Positions 11,901-26,900 of a stretch of 64,000 nucleotides of DNA are shown here, one piece after another. A program made the translations under genes and the position numbers. Source of the stretch: Osmia lignaria lignaria (lineage: Eukaryota > Arthropoda > Insecta > Hymenoptera > Megachilidae); contig NC_135038.1 of the NCBI RefSeq assembly GCF_051020975.1, positions 6,322,001 through 6,386,000 of the forward strand, given 5' to 3'. The notes under the pieces were generated by a model that worked only from the letters and a program-made list of their open reading frames with translations, did no database searches and was not told the DNA's origin. Each line of letters begins with the position of its first letter. Position 1 is the stretch's first letter.

Positions 11901-14900
11901 TCAATCTTTCATTCAGGGACGAATTCGAAGTTATGAATGAAAGTCGGCCAGACCTGTTAATATAATATCGCGCCGCCTGTCCTTCGCTTAACGTGGTTTC
12001 GATTTTGATCGAAGACCCAAGGAATTTTTCGTGGCAAGGCTGAACTTTCTGATTTTTTCAGACACCTAAGTCGCGCGTGATTCTTTTTTGAAAACGGAAA
12101 GGTGTGATATTAGCGGGAAGAAGGAATATTACAGCGAGTAGAGACGTTCGAAATTACGGTGGAAGAATGGTGTCTGGAAGTGGAAGAAAAGTTCGATTCG
12201 TTGTCCCATCGGGGATTTCGGTACGGGCCGTTTCCATGCACGCGATAAAATCCGAAGGAATCAGAGCTCAGCGAGGCAAGGAAACTTCTCCAGTCGATCT
12301 TGTCCAAGTTTTTGTCCCCTTTCGACGACCGTTTATGGTTTGACTACCCTCCGATGGCACTTTAGGGAAATACACGAGAAAATCCAAGCTACTGTTCGGC
12401 TCTATTCGATGAACCGGTAGAGCCTATTGTGTATTATTAGCCAATAAAACCCACTTTGCTGTTTGCTTCAGACGTTGCTCGAATCTCCTCCACTTTCAGA
12501 GAAGATGCATCTCCACTTTTCAAACTTGTTCTATACTTTCAGTTCTATCGAATTCGATGCGTTTAAAAACAGTCTCAAACTAGGAATTTAATGATTGCGA
12601 TGTTCTTTTTTTTTTGAAAATCAGAATTGATTTGTGGCTCAGAGGAGTTTCAGTTAAAGAACATCGATTGATCCGAAAGGGGTGATTTGCACCGGCGTAA
12701 CGAGAGGGTGAAAAGACTTCGACAAGGGGGTGCAAGGGTGGTTGTACTGATTCTCAGTCAACCCTACGCATCCCTGATTAGCTCAGCTTCCTCGTGTTTC
12801 CGATTAAACTCGATAGCAAACGATCCTATCGTGTGCCCTCGTGCACCGTTCTGTAATTGCTAGTCCAAGGGTGGACATTTGAATTCATTCGGTGTAACTA
12901 TCCCGTCGTGATTCCAGGAAATGGTTAAACGACGTGGTAAAATAAAATTTAATGATTTTATTCCAAGACGAGGAGAAAAGAATCTGAGGAAAGTTAATGA
13001 AAACTTCTCGCCTCAATCTTAACATTTTCATCAATTTTAATTTAATTCCGTATTTAAAAATTATTTCTCACCTCGAATCTGAAACTCCCGTGCAACCCTT
13101 TCAGACCATCGAAATCCGTCACTGTTCTCGTAGAAGGTGAAATTGATGGTTCGCTAGACAGGTGAGAGAACAGGTAAATCACCTTCGGGCGAATCGTTTG
13201 GAACAGTGTTCTTGCCGGATGTTCGCGTGGAACGAGGCGATAGTAAGTTGTAGTTCCGGTAATTAGGGCGGTCGGTTTAGAACGGAAGGGGGACGGTGGA
13301 AGGGGTGGTGGACATTCGAATTCATTCGGGGTCACGGCGTTCCTATGGGGGTTAGCCGTAGCACAGCTCCCTTTAGCGGAAAACTGTCTGAACATGACGT
13401 AACGCTCTTGAAAGCCGCTCGGATAGGAGCTGTTCTCCGGGTGCGGTTTTTGTGCTGTCCGGCCAGCAACAATGGCCGCTTCTTACGCCGCCTCTGGTCA
13501 CCGTATATTATTAATTACTGTATTAATCTCGCCGGCCGTAAGCAATCTATTATACATGGGATAAGAGCCAGCAACGAGAGTACAGCGTCCTAGTGAAAAT
13601 ACCCTCCCACCCACCGACCTTAACGTTTCTCTCTGACTTTCTAACTTCGAAGGGGTGTCGATGTAATCTCACCCATACGAACGTCGAAGGGTGATTCTCG
13701 GAAGGGTGTTAAAGGAATCTTGAAATTGGCTCAACCCTTTTCCCCGTGGAAATTCTCGAAATTTTGCTTCGACAGGAAGGTGAACTTACTTCTGCGCGAC
13801 TGACGGTGTTCGTTTTAAAAATTCATAAATTCCTATTTTATTTTTCAGATCTCTGCGCAGCCTGTATGCTCGCCAGGGTGGAGCAAGAGCGTCTGGAGAG
13901 CTTGAAGTACGACAGAGCGACGATTTACATAAAGTGCGTGGAGGATACGGAGGAATCGAAGACCGATTACGAACCCGAGGTGAGCGAGATTTCAAATTGA
14001 GATATTAAATCTGAACGGAATTATGATCGCGTCTCGATGAATTACTCGATGCTGAGATCGAACGACTGGGATTTTTGTTAATGGACCAACGTGTTGAGTC
14101 ATCGGGTCTTCTGAAACCGGTCCTCGGGTTTAGATTGATGCCGGTCGATAAGGAGATTGGTCCCATCTCATTCATTTCATTCTTAATAATCGTCATTACG
14201 TTCTCACCTGCTTGCTCTTTTATTATTTTTCTACAGCTAGAAACATTAGCCAGGAATATTCCTGAATGTTTAATTAAACTCTGTTACGTTAACGCAGATG
14301 GCTGCGAAGAGACCGAAAATGGAAAACGCGAGGCCGTCGAGGACCAGGAGGAACCTGAAGGGATCACACGAACTTAAAGTATCGTCGGATATCACTCTAA
14401 AGGACCTGAAGCTTATGGTGAGTTTTCATTTTAAATAAAAGGACGAAGAATAAACTGAAGGATTATCTGCTTTCCTTCGTTTTTAACGCGTTTCTCGATC
14501 GATCGTAGTTGCTGACAATGACAGTGATCAGAGGATAATTGAAAGAAATTACGCAGGAGGGTTTTACGAGGGTGGTTGGTCGTTTTGGTAGCGCGGAGAA
14601 AAGGTTGGCCATCTAAAATCGGACACGAGGATATAGGGTTCGTTCTCGATGGACTAAAGTAGTAAAGCCGTAGTTATGGCTGGTTAGCATATGACCGAGG
14701 CTTGCCGGTGTGCTTAAACTATTAAGCGTATTTATATTGCGAGAGGTTCTGGCCATCTCTTTTCTCCCTTCTCGTTTTCTCTTCGGGGCCACCGGCAAAA
14801 ACTCCAAAGAGCATAAACCTCGTGCTAATAACAGGCCTCCGACTTCTCCACTTCCACTTCGCTCTACTCTGGCTCTTTCATACCGTTTGCTCTTCTCTCC

Positions 14901-17900
14901 TTTTCTTTTTTTCTTTTTTTCTTTTCTTATCCTTCGTCTCTTATTTTTTCGTTGAGAAATTTTCGTGTAATTTAGTCGTGCAAAGATTGGAAGGAAAATT
15001 GAAAATACAATTGAAGTTTCGATACAACCTCAGATTCGGATAAATGAAATTTTCACGAAGTTTCTTTACCGAAAAGCGACAATGGAAGAAATCGAAGGGT
15101 TAGAAAAAGGGAAGGTACAGACGCTGGTGACACGGAATGTGATAGAAAGTAATATTTACAAGCGTCGATCGGCGTTACGACGATTACGTAAAATCGAAGC
15201 ACACAGGCTATTGTCCCGATTTGCTTGCTTGCTCGCGACTTGTCCGCATTCGACCATGAAATTCGCAATATTTTTGCGAGACGATAAAAAGTGACGAACT
15301 AAGATTTTTCTGAAAGCCGGCTACACGAACACCGGTACCCTTCAATCGGAACACTTTCGAACCGTCTAATCTCCGCCTGTTTAAGCTTCTCGGTTAAAGG
15401 ATCTGGTGATCCTTATTGGAAAAACGTCCGGGAACTGTTCTCGAGGACGGCACGAGATGCGCCCGGTTTAAATTTAAGAGTTTTACTACTGTCGGCTGGC
15501 TATTATTGCGGCGAAGCTACGGCAATTTCGTCTTCTCTTCGTTTCTTGCATCGTTTCTTTCTCCCTCAAACGACGAGGAAGAAAAACAAATCATTCCACT
15601 TTGGATCAAACCTTGTGCCACGGTACAAGAATATTTTGTGAAATAGAAAATTTGAAATTCCTCGTTCTAATCCGGATTCTAATTCCGTGTCGAGTTAAGC
15701 AGGGTGTTTCGTGTGCGCGCATCTTCCTTCTGCTCCGCGGCCGTTTCTCGTCGGTTACTCGGTCGTAAAACAGAAACGGCCGGTGAACATTTGCACCGGG
15801 AACGGGGAAGAAAGCTGGTCCCGTGCACGAGGAACCGTTCTCGACGCCCGGCTTCTACAAATTAAGCAATTACCCAGAGCGTACGCATGCTCCGCGATTC
15901 CGAGTTCGAGACGAAGGTCCTTCCCTTCGGTTTCTTATCCTCGTCCGCGGTGCGTTTTCGAGTTCAATGCCTGGTGAAGGAAGAACGCGACGTTGCCTTG
16001 GAATTTTCAGCCTTCCGGGAATTTCTTATTCCCTTGATTTAATTTTCGCGTCTTCGCTCTACTGAAATGTTTCTTTACTCTTCGTTTAGATGATGCAGAT
16101 CTGCGGTGCTGGACCGTACGACCAACACCTGATGCTGGGCGAACACGAACTTACCGATCACAGTCAGAGTCTCGCCGCCCTTGGTATATTTCCTGGTGCT
16201 CTTCTTACTTTAAAGGTAAGTCGGTAGAAATTTGAAGAGAAACGAATTACAGTAGACAATTTCGTTGTGTTCCCACGCAAGAGATTTCACGAATTTATTT
16301 CTCCACTCAAAATAAATTTGAAAACTTGAAAAATTCTTCTCTTCTACAATATCGTCCGGGGCAATGTAACGAGAGTCTACCGTGGAATCGGTTTCCTTTA
16401 TCCGTAAAATCCGAGCGCAATTAACGGCAATTGGTTCGGTTAACGGGTTTGTTGCTCTCGTTAATAAGACACGCCGTAGTCCATTTCGTTCTGTTATTCG
16501 TGGCATCGCATTCCTTGCGCGAAAGCATTCGAACAAGACCCTCAGGATTGTTCAAGAGACCGAGGAAGGCCGCTGGCAAGAAGGCCATAGAGGAAGCCGA
16601 AACTGCTTCCTTGATTCAATTTACACGGATTCTTATTTGTCTCTTTAGTGCAGATAACAATTTTCGTAGTTAACAAATATTCTAACGTCGAATTAATTAT
16701 CAGTTGTTGAAACTGATCGATCGTTCGATAGATCTTAAATTCTATACTTTTATAGATGAAATAGTTTAACGCGTAATTGGAGGGAAGAGAAAGAGAGGTC
16801 GAGGAAGCAGGGCGTGTTCGACAAGTTGGATAAATAGATAGTGTTAGGTAAACCGTGTAGAACCGGGCATAACTGCTGGCTTAGTCAGCTACATTCGCCA
16901 CGGACAGACATGATCAATTTCAGCTTTTTCATCGTGGACATACTTTTTCTCAGCTCGAACGGTGGATTAGCGCATTAACGTTCGGATTTCAAACATCCTA
17001 ATCCCCGACGAAGTCGCGGGAATACCGGATCGATTCCTGAATCGGAAGAAATTATTATTCTAATTTTGATACCGCGAGCTATTGTTTGAATTCAGAATTT
17101 AGATGATAGACTTTCGACTGTTAATTATTATCAGAACGATACGTTTATCCCGTGGACAGTGACAAACAGGTGCAATTTAGATCGAGGATCTAGCCACCGT
17201 TACCCTAAAACTCGGGACAATGGATAAGTAACTAAGGCAATGGTCCAAGATAACGGCAAGACCAGCGATTTTGTCTTAGGATTAGTCGAGAAGCTCGCTT
17301 TCCGAGATTACAAGCGTTAATTGGCCTCTTAACACCAACCAAGATTACCCCGAACGTCTCGAGATTCGGCTTGGAAAAATCTTTATCTACCGAATCGTGC
17401 AACTCTCGCGAATTTTCGATCGTTTTAAGAAATGATATGGAATTACTCGAAGGATTCGAGGATCGAAGATTCGGTGAAAAATTCAACGAACGTGTCTGCT
17501 TTTTGTCGCGTTAAAAGCTGTCGCCGCCGCTTTAGCCGCCGGTCGAAAGAAAAATTCTACCCGTCCGTTTGGGAAGCGAGACCGGCCGAATAATTCCCGC
17601 ATTCCTTCGCATTCCTACCCTTCGGTTCACTGATTTCACGAAAGCGACTTGTGCGATGCACTATCGTCGCAGGGAAAATCGTTATCTACGAGATAGACCT
17701 CCCTGTTCCCTTGTGCAACCCGATAAAAAGAAATCCGACACAATGTTCCAGCGTGAAACGAGGAATTTCCTACGAAAATCTGACTAACAGAATAAAATAT
17801 AGAAAGAAGTGGTGTTCCCGAGGCAGCGGACCGTTAAAATCCGCAACACCTTTCTAGTCGAAAGAAGTCATACGTATTTGTTTCGCGGCTTAAATTTAGA

Positions 17901-20900
17901 CTTTGAAAGAAGAAAGTGTTTTAGGAAAAATAAAGGGGCGACAATGTGAGCGGACGAGTTTTGAATTCTCCTCTCAGTCATGCTTCGACAGTCTGTAAAG
18001 TCATCTTTGAAAGGCAGTCTAACAGTGAAAGTTAACGAAAGAAGGAATTCGAATAAAAATTCTGAATTCCAGGCTGATGATTTTTATAGGACTAATTCGT
18101 GTAACGAGGGTAACAAAAAAAAACGAGGGAGGGTTGGTAAATTTTCTCTAGCAGGGATGACTGTAATTATAGCAAACGGCCAGTGTCGAGTTCGAACAAC
18201 CTATCGGCCCTGACGGTCGATGTAACGACAGTGATAAATCCTTTTAAGGAGCGTCTAGCTGCTTTTTAACGGTCGACGGCACGCTATCGTGGCCGTAACG
18301 CGATTGAAAAATCCGTAACCGAGAGATAATTGTTCGCAGTTATGCGGATAACCGTGGACCAATCCGTATGCAAGAAGCTCCTCGACTGAGTAAAATTCTT
18401 TCGCGAAATTTTCTTCCATAAATTTAGCGGAAGATCGCAAAATTATTAGCGATAATTAATTAATTGAACAGCGGAGTTTGGGTCGATTGAAAATTCGGGC
18501 TCTCTCCATGGTCCGCCATCCGAGAATCAAGTTACGAATTTATTAGAAGAAAATTTTCTCAGGAATTCGAGGGAAATTTTTTATAGAAATTCAGACTTTG
18601 TAGTTGTATTTTTTCCAAGTTTCGTTTCTATGAAACGAATCGACTCTAATCGTTGTTCATCATAGGATATCGATCAGGCTACTGGAATGTTATCCAGCGT
18701 CTCGTATATTGAACGATCAACGACGGTAGCGAAGTTGAACAGAGCTACCGGTTCAGAATCCTGGAACACACAATGACTGGGATGACTTGCCTGGAAACGT
18801 CTTTCGATACATTAAATACCGCCTCGTCATCGTTCGTGCAATAATTCAAGGTCGCGATTACAAAGTCAATACATATTGCCATTTATCCTCACCTCGAGAT
18901 CGCGATTTTCTCCCACCTTTTATTTTTTCTCACTTCGAATCATGCTCGATATTTCACACTATCGTAGTAGGTTCTTTGCTTCGTTTCCTTTTTTTTCTAT
19001 AATTTCTTATCCGTTCGTAGTGTTTTGTAGTTTTCACGGTTTCGAAGCCGATTTCTGCGTTTCTGTTCATTAATACGTTCGTACCCTTGCGATCATATTA
19101 TGCTCCTTCAGGGAATAGAGCATTAAAATATTGAAAATGAATATTATCGATAATTATAAATTACCATGATAACTTGAAACCCTTTACTTACCGTGATAGT
19201 TTATAAAAGGGTGAAATTAATCGAATAGAAATCTAACAAGGATAGGAACAGAGTTGCTTACAAAGTCGGTCTAGCTCGTTTCCTCCTTCCACTCATTTTT
19301 CCCCATTTTTTTGCGATTCCTCCTCACTGTGTGCCCTCTCTTCATGGCTGATCGAGCGGAGTCTTTAGAGTCGGTTGGTCGGGTCTCCAACGGGCGGCAG
19401 CCGCGTTTGATGTTGTGTGACGAATGTCCGTGTTGGACGCGCTCCTCTCTTTCTCTCTTTCTCCTCTTCATCCCTGTTCACGGACATTTCTCTCTTCTTT
19501 CCGCGTCTTTTCTCTCCTTTCTACTCCCGTACGATTCTTCCTTTTCATTCGTTCTTCGAACGTTCTTTTCCCTCTCTTTGCTCTCTATTCCACCTCGTCT
19601 AATTCACCTCCTCGTTCTCTAATGTTCATCGTTCGATTGATTCAATTGGATTCGATGGATTTTCATCAGCTTTTATTTTCAAATACGATCCATCTCTAAT
19701 TCGGTCAAAGATTCGTTGAAATTTGACAATAACCGTCGCGATATCCGCGAATGTCAACGTCTAATTAAGCGGCCATTGCGATGGTCCGTTTCAGGTCCGA
19801 GTAGAAAATGGTACCGGAGGGTCCGGTAGCACGCTGGAATTCCGCGAACGAAATTCCACGTCGTTTCGCAGCGTCTCTCGGTCGAGAATTTCATTCTCCT
19901 GGCCTGCGGCGTTGCGTTCGTACCGAATGGGTTCGGGATACGGCCAATAACAGGCGATAAGTCGTGCTTTGGAATCAATAAAATCACCATAAAACCGTTT
20001 TACCAGCCTCGATCATAAGCGTCGCTCAATTTACAGGAAAACATACTTCGCGACCAGCGATTATTCGACAATCATCTTTACGTTACGTTGTAAAACAAAT
20101 TGTGCTTGTTTTTCCCCGTCGTTCGAACCGTCCGTGGAATTTCTACGTATTCCGTGTCGATCGGTTCGAGACGAATAACAAGATTATCCGCACGATTCAT
20201 TGGCAAATTTTCCGAAAATCGAGCAAAAGGAGATATATATGTATGTACATAGAACGAAATAAGAATGCAGCCCCCTCGCCCATAACTTATTCAGCGTTTA
20301 AGGGAAGTTCGATACGACGAAGAAAGAGGAGAGGGATCGGTGAGGTGGGTAAAAGGCGATGGTGTCCCATAAATCATGGCATTTTCAGATTTTCCTTTTA
20401 TCAGTGGTACTCTGGCAGCGGTGACCACCGTTGACCCGTGCCCATAAATATCCCCATTAATATTAACTTAGGCTAGGCTAGAAGGCGAGAATCGCGAGCA
20501 ACCGAAACGAGCCCGGCAAAAAATCGGGGCCAGGGGGTTGCGCGTTCGTTGAAGGAACGGATGAAGAGGAGAAGAAGAAAAAAAAAAAAGAACAGAGGAG
20601 ATCTCGTATGCCGGGGACGAATCTCATATTGGACGCAGCTGGGAATTGGCCGATCGAAAAATTCATGGTGAACCGAAATTTCGACGGGGGTTACACCCTC
20701 TCTCTTTTCGGTCATTCCAGGGGGAGAATAGTGGTTTGATTTTTCGGTTATTTTGTGGTAGATTGTGGTATTGTTCTGTTCAAGAGCGGATTCATATTTC
20801 TGGGGCCTCGGGGTTATTGAACCTCCCGTTGGTTAAAAAATTGAAATTTATTAAATTTATTAAATAAAATTAAATAACATTCAGTCATAAAGGAAAAGGG

Positions 20901-23900
20901 GAATACTAAAGATAATTTCTTGACATAGTACATGGAAAGCTTATAACAGGGCCCGGGGTTGTAGCCCCCCTTAAACTTCCCCTAAATCCGAAGTGAAAGT
21001 CTCGCAAACAGACTAAGTAATAAATAAACAAAAAAATCGAAACGTCGTGTCACGATTACATTAGAGCGAAAGCTGGTTACATGGCTCTGTTCAGTTTTCA
21101 ATTTCTTTTCCCTGTCGTATTGGTTAAAAGGTATCGAGCAAAGATCATCAGCTTCGTATCGTCCGTGCAGATAGAAGATCATTAAGCTATCAATAGGAAA
21201 TATTACGAGCCATTATATACCGTTGAATTTTTCACGATGTTCCGACGATACACCGAGGATGCCTTTCGAAAGATTTCCTTTTTCCATCTCACCGCCTTTC
21301 CCGTTCGATTATGTTCACCGTGAACCGGGCTCGAACGATGATGACGATGCCTTTTAAGCCTGCATCGGCTTAATTGATTTATTTCTGAGAGGGTACAGGA
21401 GTCAAGGAAGCAGGATCAGGTGATTGGCCGACAGAGAAGGGAGCCATGTCAGAGCCGGAGGATCAACCTTCGAAAGGACCTCTTTCTCCTTCGAAACCCT
21501 TTCTTCGATCTTATCCTCGAAAGGCTCGACAATTAAGGATAATAATTACGGTGTTCCGGCTACCGATCTCTGGCTACCGGTCTTCCGATGAGAAAAAAAA
21601 AAAAGTCAAACGAAAGGAAACCATAGGGTCTCGGCTACAATGTCCGACGTAGCGGTAACGAAAGTGGTCAATTAATAACGGCTCGATTTTCACGTACGCT
21701 GTAATTATCAAGATTTTAATTCACCCAGAGAATCGTAATTAGCTGGAGAGTAATCGATAATGGCCGCGATTCTCGCGAGCTTTGTAATTACTATAATTCC
21801 AATTGCACCGTGAATGGCTTCGCTATGTTCAGACGTTTCAACGATTAATCCCTCTTTTTTTCCTTTTCTTCCGTCTATACGAGACGGGAATTCAATTTAT
21901 GGATGGCAAATTAAATATTGCTTTGTAAATAAAAAAAAAGAATTAGAAATCGTTTGCCATGGGAATGAGATAGAAAGAAGAAACGAAAGAAAAGTCCTTA
22001 CGTCCGCGGATTTCTTCCATCAAGGATTTTCCACGGGAACTGTCGATTTGACGAATACTCGATTAATTACCTACTTAAAGGGTTTTTTGGAAAACAAATC
22101 TAAGGAGGACCGAGAGATTTATCTTAGGTGATCGCGATGTTGGAGAAAAATTAATTCCTCTGTCAGTGGGTTAATGCTGACATGCAATTATGCATGGCGC
22201 ATCTGTAGCTCGGTCTCAGCCCGCTCTTATTGCACTCACGAAACGTAAAGGAGATATTTATGGTCGTGTACACGTGTTCCCACATACACTCCGATCTATA
22301 TTTGGCCGAGAAGCTAACCCTGAATTCCTGCTGCCTCGTTTCTCGTACGCGTTCGTGCGAGTGGTGCGGTATGCCAGCCTCTACAGGTTGCTCCCTTCGA
22401 ACAAGTGGTCTTGGGTGCGTGCCGATAATACCAGACACGTGGATCTCGTTAATCTCTTATAAATCCCTCCAACGTTCTCTGCTCCGCCCAAAAATCATCC
22501 TAAAATCACCCATTTCCCTAATTCGAAGAGGATGTCCTAGCCTATCCTAGCTACCTTGCTTGTTTCATAGATTCCGAAGGGTTCTACCGAGTGTCCATAA
22601 AATTCGTCGTGTCTTCTTTTGTATTTTCAGTAACGAATAACCGTACAATTCATGAGGAGCAGTTACGTTTTAACGAACAACCAGGAAGAGCTACTCTTCT
22701 AAGCAGAAATTTACGATGCTTTCAAGAATCCTTCGGGACAAGACTGGACGGTGGATGCTTGTAAAATTTAGTTGCCAATAGGAGTCGTTAAGGAAACGGT
22801 ACCTCAACAGCTACAAACTGAAACATAATAATCCTGAACCCTTCGGTTCAATATCCTGTTGCGTAAAATAGAATTCTAAAATATATGCTGATCGGTAGAA
22901 AAACATGTTTTTAATAATTATAGAAATTGATAGAAGTCTTTTTATAAATCTCTCATCAGAAGCGAAAGGTGGTCGCGAGCCCCATAAATCTACGGGAAGG
23001 ATTCACGCCTATCGGTTTCTCTGGTCGACGCACGTACACGCGTGATGCTCGTGGAAAGTGTTGGTCCGGTGCAAGGGTGGCATCACGACCACCCCGTTCG
23101 CGTCGTCGAATATCCTAGCCGGGCCAACCTCTGGAAGATTTGTCCCCTAATGTAGTCAGTGAGCCTCGGGGACGGCTGCGACGATGGGGTTCGCAAGTAG
23201 GCGTCTAGAAAGTGAGTAATGCTCACGACAAACGCAGCCCCCGAGGGGTAGAGGGTTGAAGAGGGGTTGAATCCCAGAGAAGATCCGAGCAGATAGGGTG
23301 CTAAGCGACACGCTAAGACCGCTGACTATCTGCCTGTTTCCTCGAGGGTTGCTTTTCACCCTGATATCCTCTCCCTCTTCTCTTATTTTTCCACCCCTTT
23401 CCTCTTTCTCTTCTTTCTTTCGAACCTTCGATCTTTTCTATATTTTTTAACGTTAGGAAAGAAGAATATAACGCCGATCTTCAGGAGATTTTTAAATATC
23501 TTGACAGTATGCTTGTTTTAATTAAGGATATTGTTTATAGTTAGCCTTTTCTCGGTCGTCTTTGTTCGTCGACCCTCCTTGATCTTTTACGGCCCGCAAT
23601 TTGCCAGGGTATTTCCCTCACCCTCGGTTCCGGAACGCAAAGGGTGTTGAATTGTTGCGAATTGTCGGTTTATCGCTCTGATCGTTTTATCGAGGAAATC
23701 GAGATCCTATTCTTCGTCTCCATATTTTTCTTTTATTTATCTTTCAATTCGGATCTATGCTACTGGTGATTGATTAGGAATTGCGATACAAAGTGTGGAA
23801 GGGACACGTGGTGGTTAACGCGATGATAACAAGTTACTGGTCTCTGCTCGAAAGAACAAGCAGAGCGGAGCGGCCAGGCTCGATTACTTGATCGTCGTCA

Positions 23901-26900
23901 AAGATGACGACGAGGAGGACGGTGGCTGGTATGAAGGCAGCCTTTGTGTTTTGCCGGAAGCATGGTTCGGCTCTTGATAGGCGACGTGTCTAAAGTGCCT
24001 CCTTTCTGAGTCCCCGGTGCCTCGATCCTCGACATGCTCGTCTCATCTTCAGGCAACAACTTAAATCGTCCCAATCGTAGCCATCGTCAGAATTCTTCTT
24101 TCCCTTTTAAATTGTCGATATTCCTTTCGAAAAGTAAATAGGCTAACGTCATTAACACTTTGATCGATCCTTTTCCTGAAAGAGTAGAAAATAAAATACG
24201 ATTTCTATATAATAAATTATAATTCCGTTTAGAATAAAAAATATTCGGGCTGCGAAAGATAATTCAATTTTAATAATTAATTAAATTAAAATTGTGGCTC
24301 TCTCCATGGTCCGCCGTTCGAGAGTTAAGAAACGCATTAGTTTTTCTTTTAAGAACAGGGTCAACAACTGTATACGTTACCCTGGACTTACCGAATATTT
24401 ATATCTATCAAACTTACTCGCGATTTAGGTCGAACGACGTTAGCGAACGCGGTGAGATCGAAGGAGACAGAAAAATGAGCAAGTGTTCGCTTCACCCGTT
24501 CTCCAATCGAGCGGAAAACTCATCAGTCACTCCACACACAACACGATCCTGGTGTCGTCTAAAAACCTTCTCCTTCGTCTAATCTCTACCTTCTCTCCAC
24601 CCCTTTTTTACTCCTGTCTTTTGTATTTTTTTTCTTTCCTCCATTCATTACCCCCGCTTTGATTCGCTTCTTCCACGCGATAACCCTTTCTTCTTAAAAA
24701 AGAGTATTTCACCTGGTTTCTATCTTAGGTATCCAGATTATTTTATTAGAATATAAAGTACATAGATGTAATAGCGGGCCCGGAATGACCCTACATCCGG
24801 TGTTCAAGGGTTAAAGCAAAGTCAGCTTCGCACAAAGTGGCTGTTGTGCTTCTTTCTTTTTTTCTTCTCTCGTCGGAGACCGATGAGAGGATCACTGTGC
24901 ACTTCCTTCACACCCGGTAGAGCCGGGATAGGGGAGTATAAAGACATCCGCCTCTGTGGCCGAGCGGAGAAAACCTTCTTCAAAATAATTTGAATAATTA
25001 CCGGGCTGACTTTTTCATCAGGGATGCTAAACAGCTGTTGTCTACGCTTCTCTTCTCGTAGCTATCGCGAGACGAGAGACAATACAGGGTCTTTCCTTAA
25101 TTTCCTTAAGAGACCCTTCGGCTGTCCGCCGCCCCGTAACCCTGAAGATTAGAATGACAATGCGAATTCGTTTCTATCGAGCGAGAGTGGACGAGGCCGC
25201 GTGAAATGATGTTGAAATTGAAATTTTCAGGGCGAATTATTTTCGTCGAAAAAGATTCACCGTTTCGTGTAGTGGAATTTTAACTGTAACGTCGTGCCGT
25301 ACGTTTCGAATCGAGGATCAAAGGGGTAATATCCAAAGACACGTCTCCGCCGGTGTCCTGTGGAGCACGTACGACTTCTATTAACGACAGGACCATCCCT
25401 CTCTCTTCTCCATGGGCTTTTGGCAAAACACACGGTGGGGTTGACTAGAAGCAGCGCCGAGTAATAATTCGTCGGCCGAATTAGCGCCATAAGTTTGCCG
25501 CCGCGACAGCCACGGGGATAATATTAATCTACTTTGAATTTATACACCGTGCGGTCTTCCACCGCGTAACTTCCTTTGTATTAAGTCTTCCTCTGGCTGC
25601 TTTCCGCTCTTTTTCACGCGACAATTTTCCTCCGCTTTTCTCTAAACCGACTGATTCTTTCGACAATTTCGACCGGATGTTATAGAAACATTTTTCAGTT
25701 AATTGTATGCAGTTATTGACCCCCTTTGTAATGATTGATCCTTTCGTTAAAAAAGTAGGAAATATAATCCGTCTCTATTCGAAAGAGTTTCATATATTGG
25801 AGCACTGTAAAAGTTTAGAAAATAAAATTATAGCTTTCTCGCTGGTCCGTCGTCCTGGAGACAGGACTAAACTTTTTTAGGAAAAGGATCAATCATTATA
25901 CATATCTGTTCGTTTCGTTTTATTCTGAATCGTTGGTATAATTTTGTAAATTAATAGCTGTCTATTAATCGCTATTTTAGAAGTTTAATTTAATTTTCGA
26001 ACGAGTGCGGAGCGGGTTTATTTACTCTGCGGCTCTTATTAAGACGCGGTCAGAGGAAGGGGTGAGATTCACCCCTTTGGCGTAGGCAGATAAATAACTG
26101 AAGACAGCCTGGGAATAACTTAAGACACGCGTTCTTGATGAGAAGCGTGCAACTACAGGGAAATTGTAAAGCATTCTTGTAACATCTCATCCTATTTTAT
26201 TCCGATTTTAACGAACACTGAAAGGGTTAACTAAGCGATACTAGCGGAACAATAAAGTGTCGGAAAAGAACGAAATTTCCCAGGAAAAGGAAACACCGCT
26301 TAGGCATCGTTCGACGCCTCAACTTGCATTATGCACCGAAGTGCAGTTCGCGTTGCACCATTTACAAGCTGCATCCCCGCGTGAAACGAGGAAAAAAGAA
26401 TTTATGTTAAAAGAACATCGCGAGTCTTCGTTCTACCGTCAAAGATTAAGACATTCTCTGGCTAATAATTTTCATCCTCAGCCAGGAAATATTTTGACCA
26501 GCGTTCAATTTTTCTTTCTTCATCCTTGCATTGCCGTACGCTCTTCAGACTCAATTTACCAGGAAAATCGTTCGACAAATTTATTCTTATTTTATCAGCG
26601 ATAGATTCTGTGATTTGAAAATTATTTCGAATAAAATGGTGGCTCGATTATTCGAGGTATCGGTGAATTTTCCATTGGACAATAGGTGTCAGTCGAGAGA
26701 AACTGGGTGCCCGAAGGTGTGTTTCTCGAAAGGCAAGTCTACAATTATGAGCCATACCACGTCGGGGCGAGCCTCGTAACGAACTCACTATATTGCCGAG
26801 CATTTCAAAACTGGCCTCTCGTAGACGCTGTTTACCTGGCCCCCTTTGCCTCCTCGTTCCTCCGTTCTCATCATCGGGGCTGGGACGGGCCCGCTGTTAG

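Larger units (their letters stand above)
7630..13848 (+). other. USP48: USP48 intron (6219 bp)
   Basis: Intron within the Asn codon of the DUSP-type domain. It holds a reverse-strand copy of the dispersed core at 8701-8720, two copies of a GTGGACATTYGAATTCATTCGG word (12871, 13308), two CAAGGGTGG words (12733, 12866) and one ATGGCCGC word (13472). No coding sequence is supported. Confidence 0.8.
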
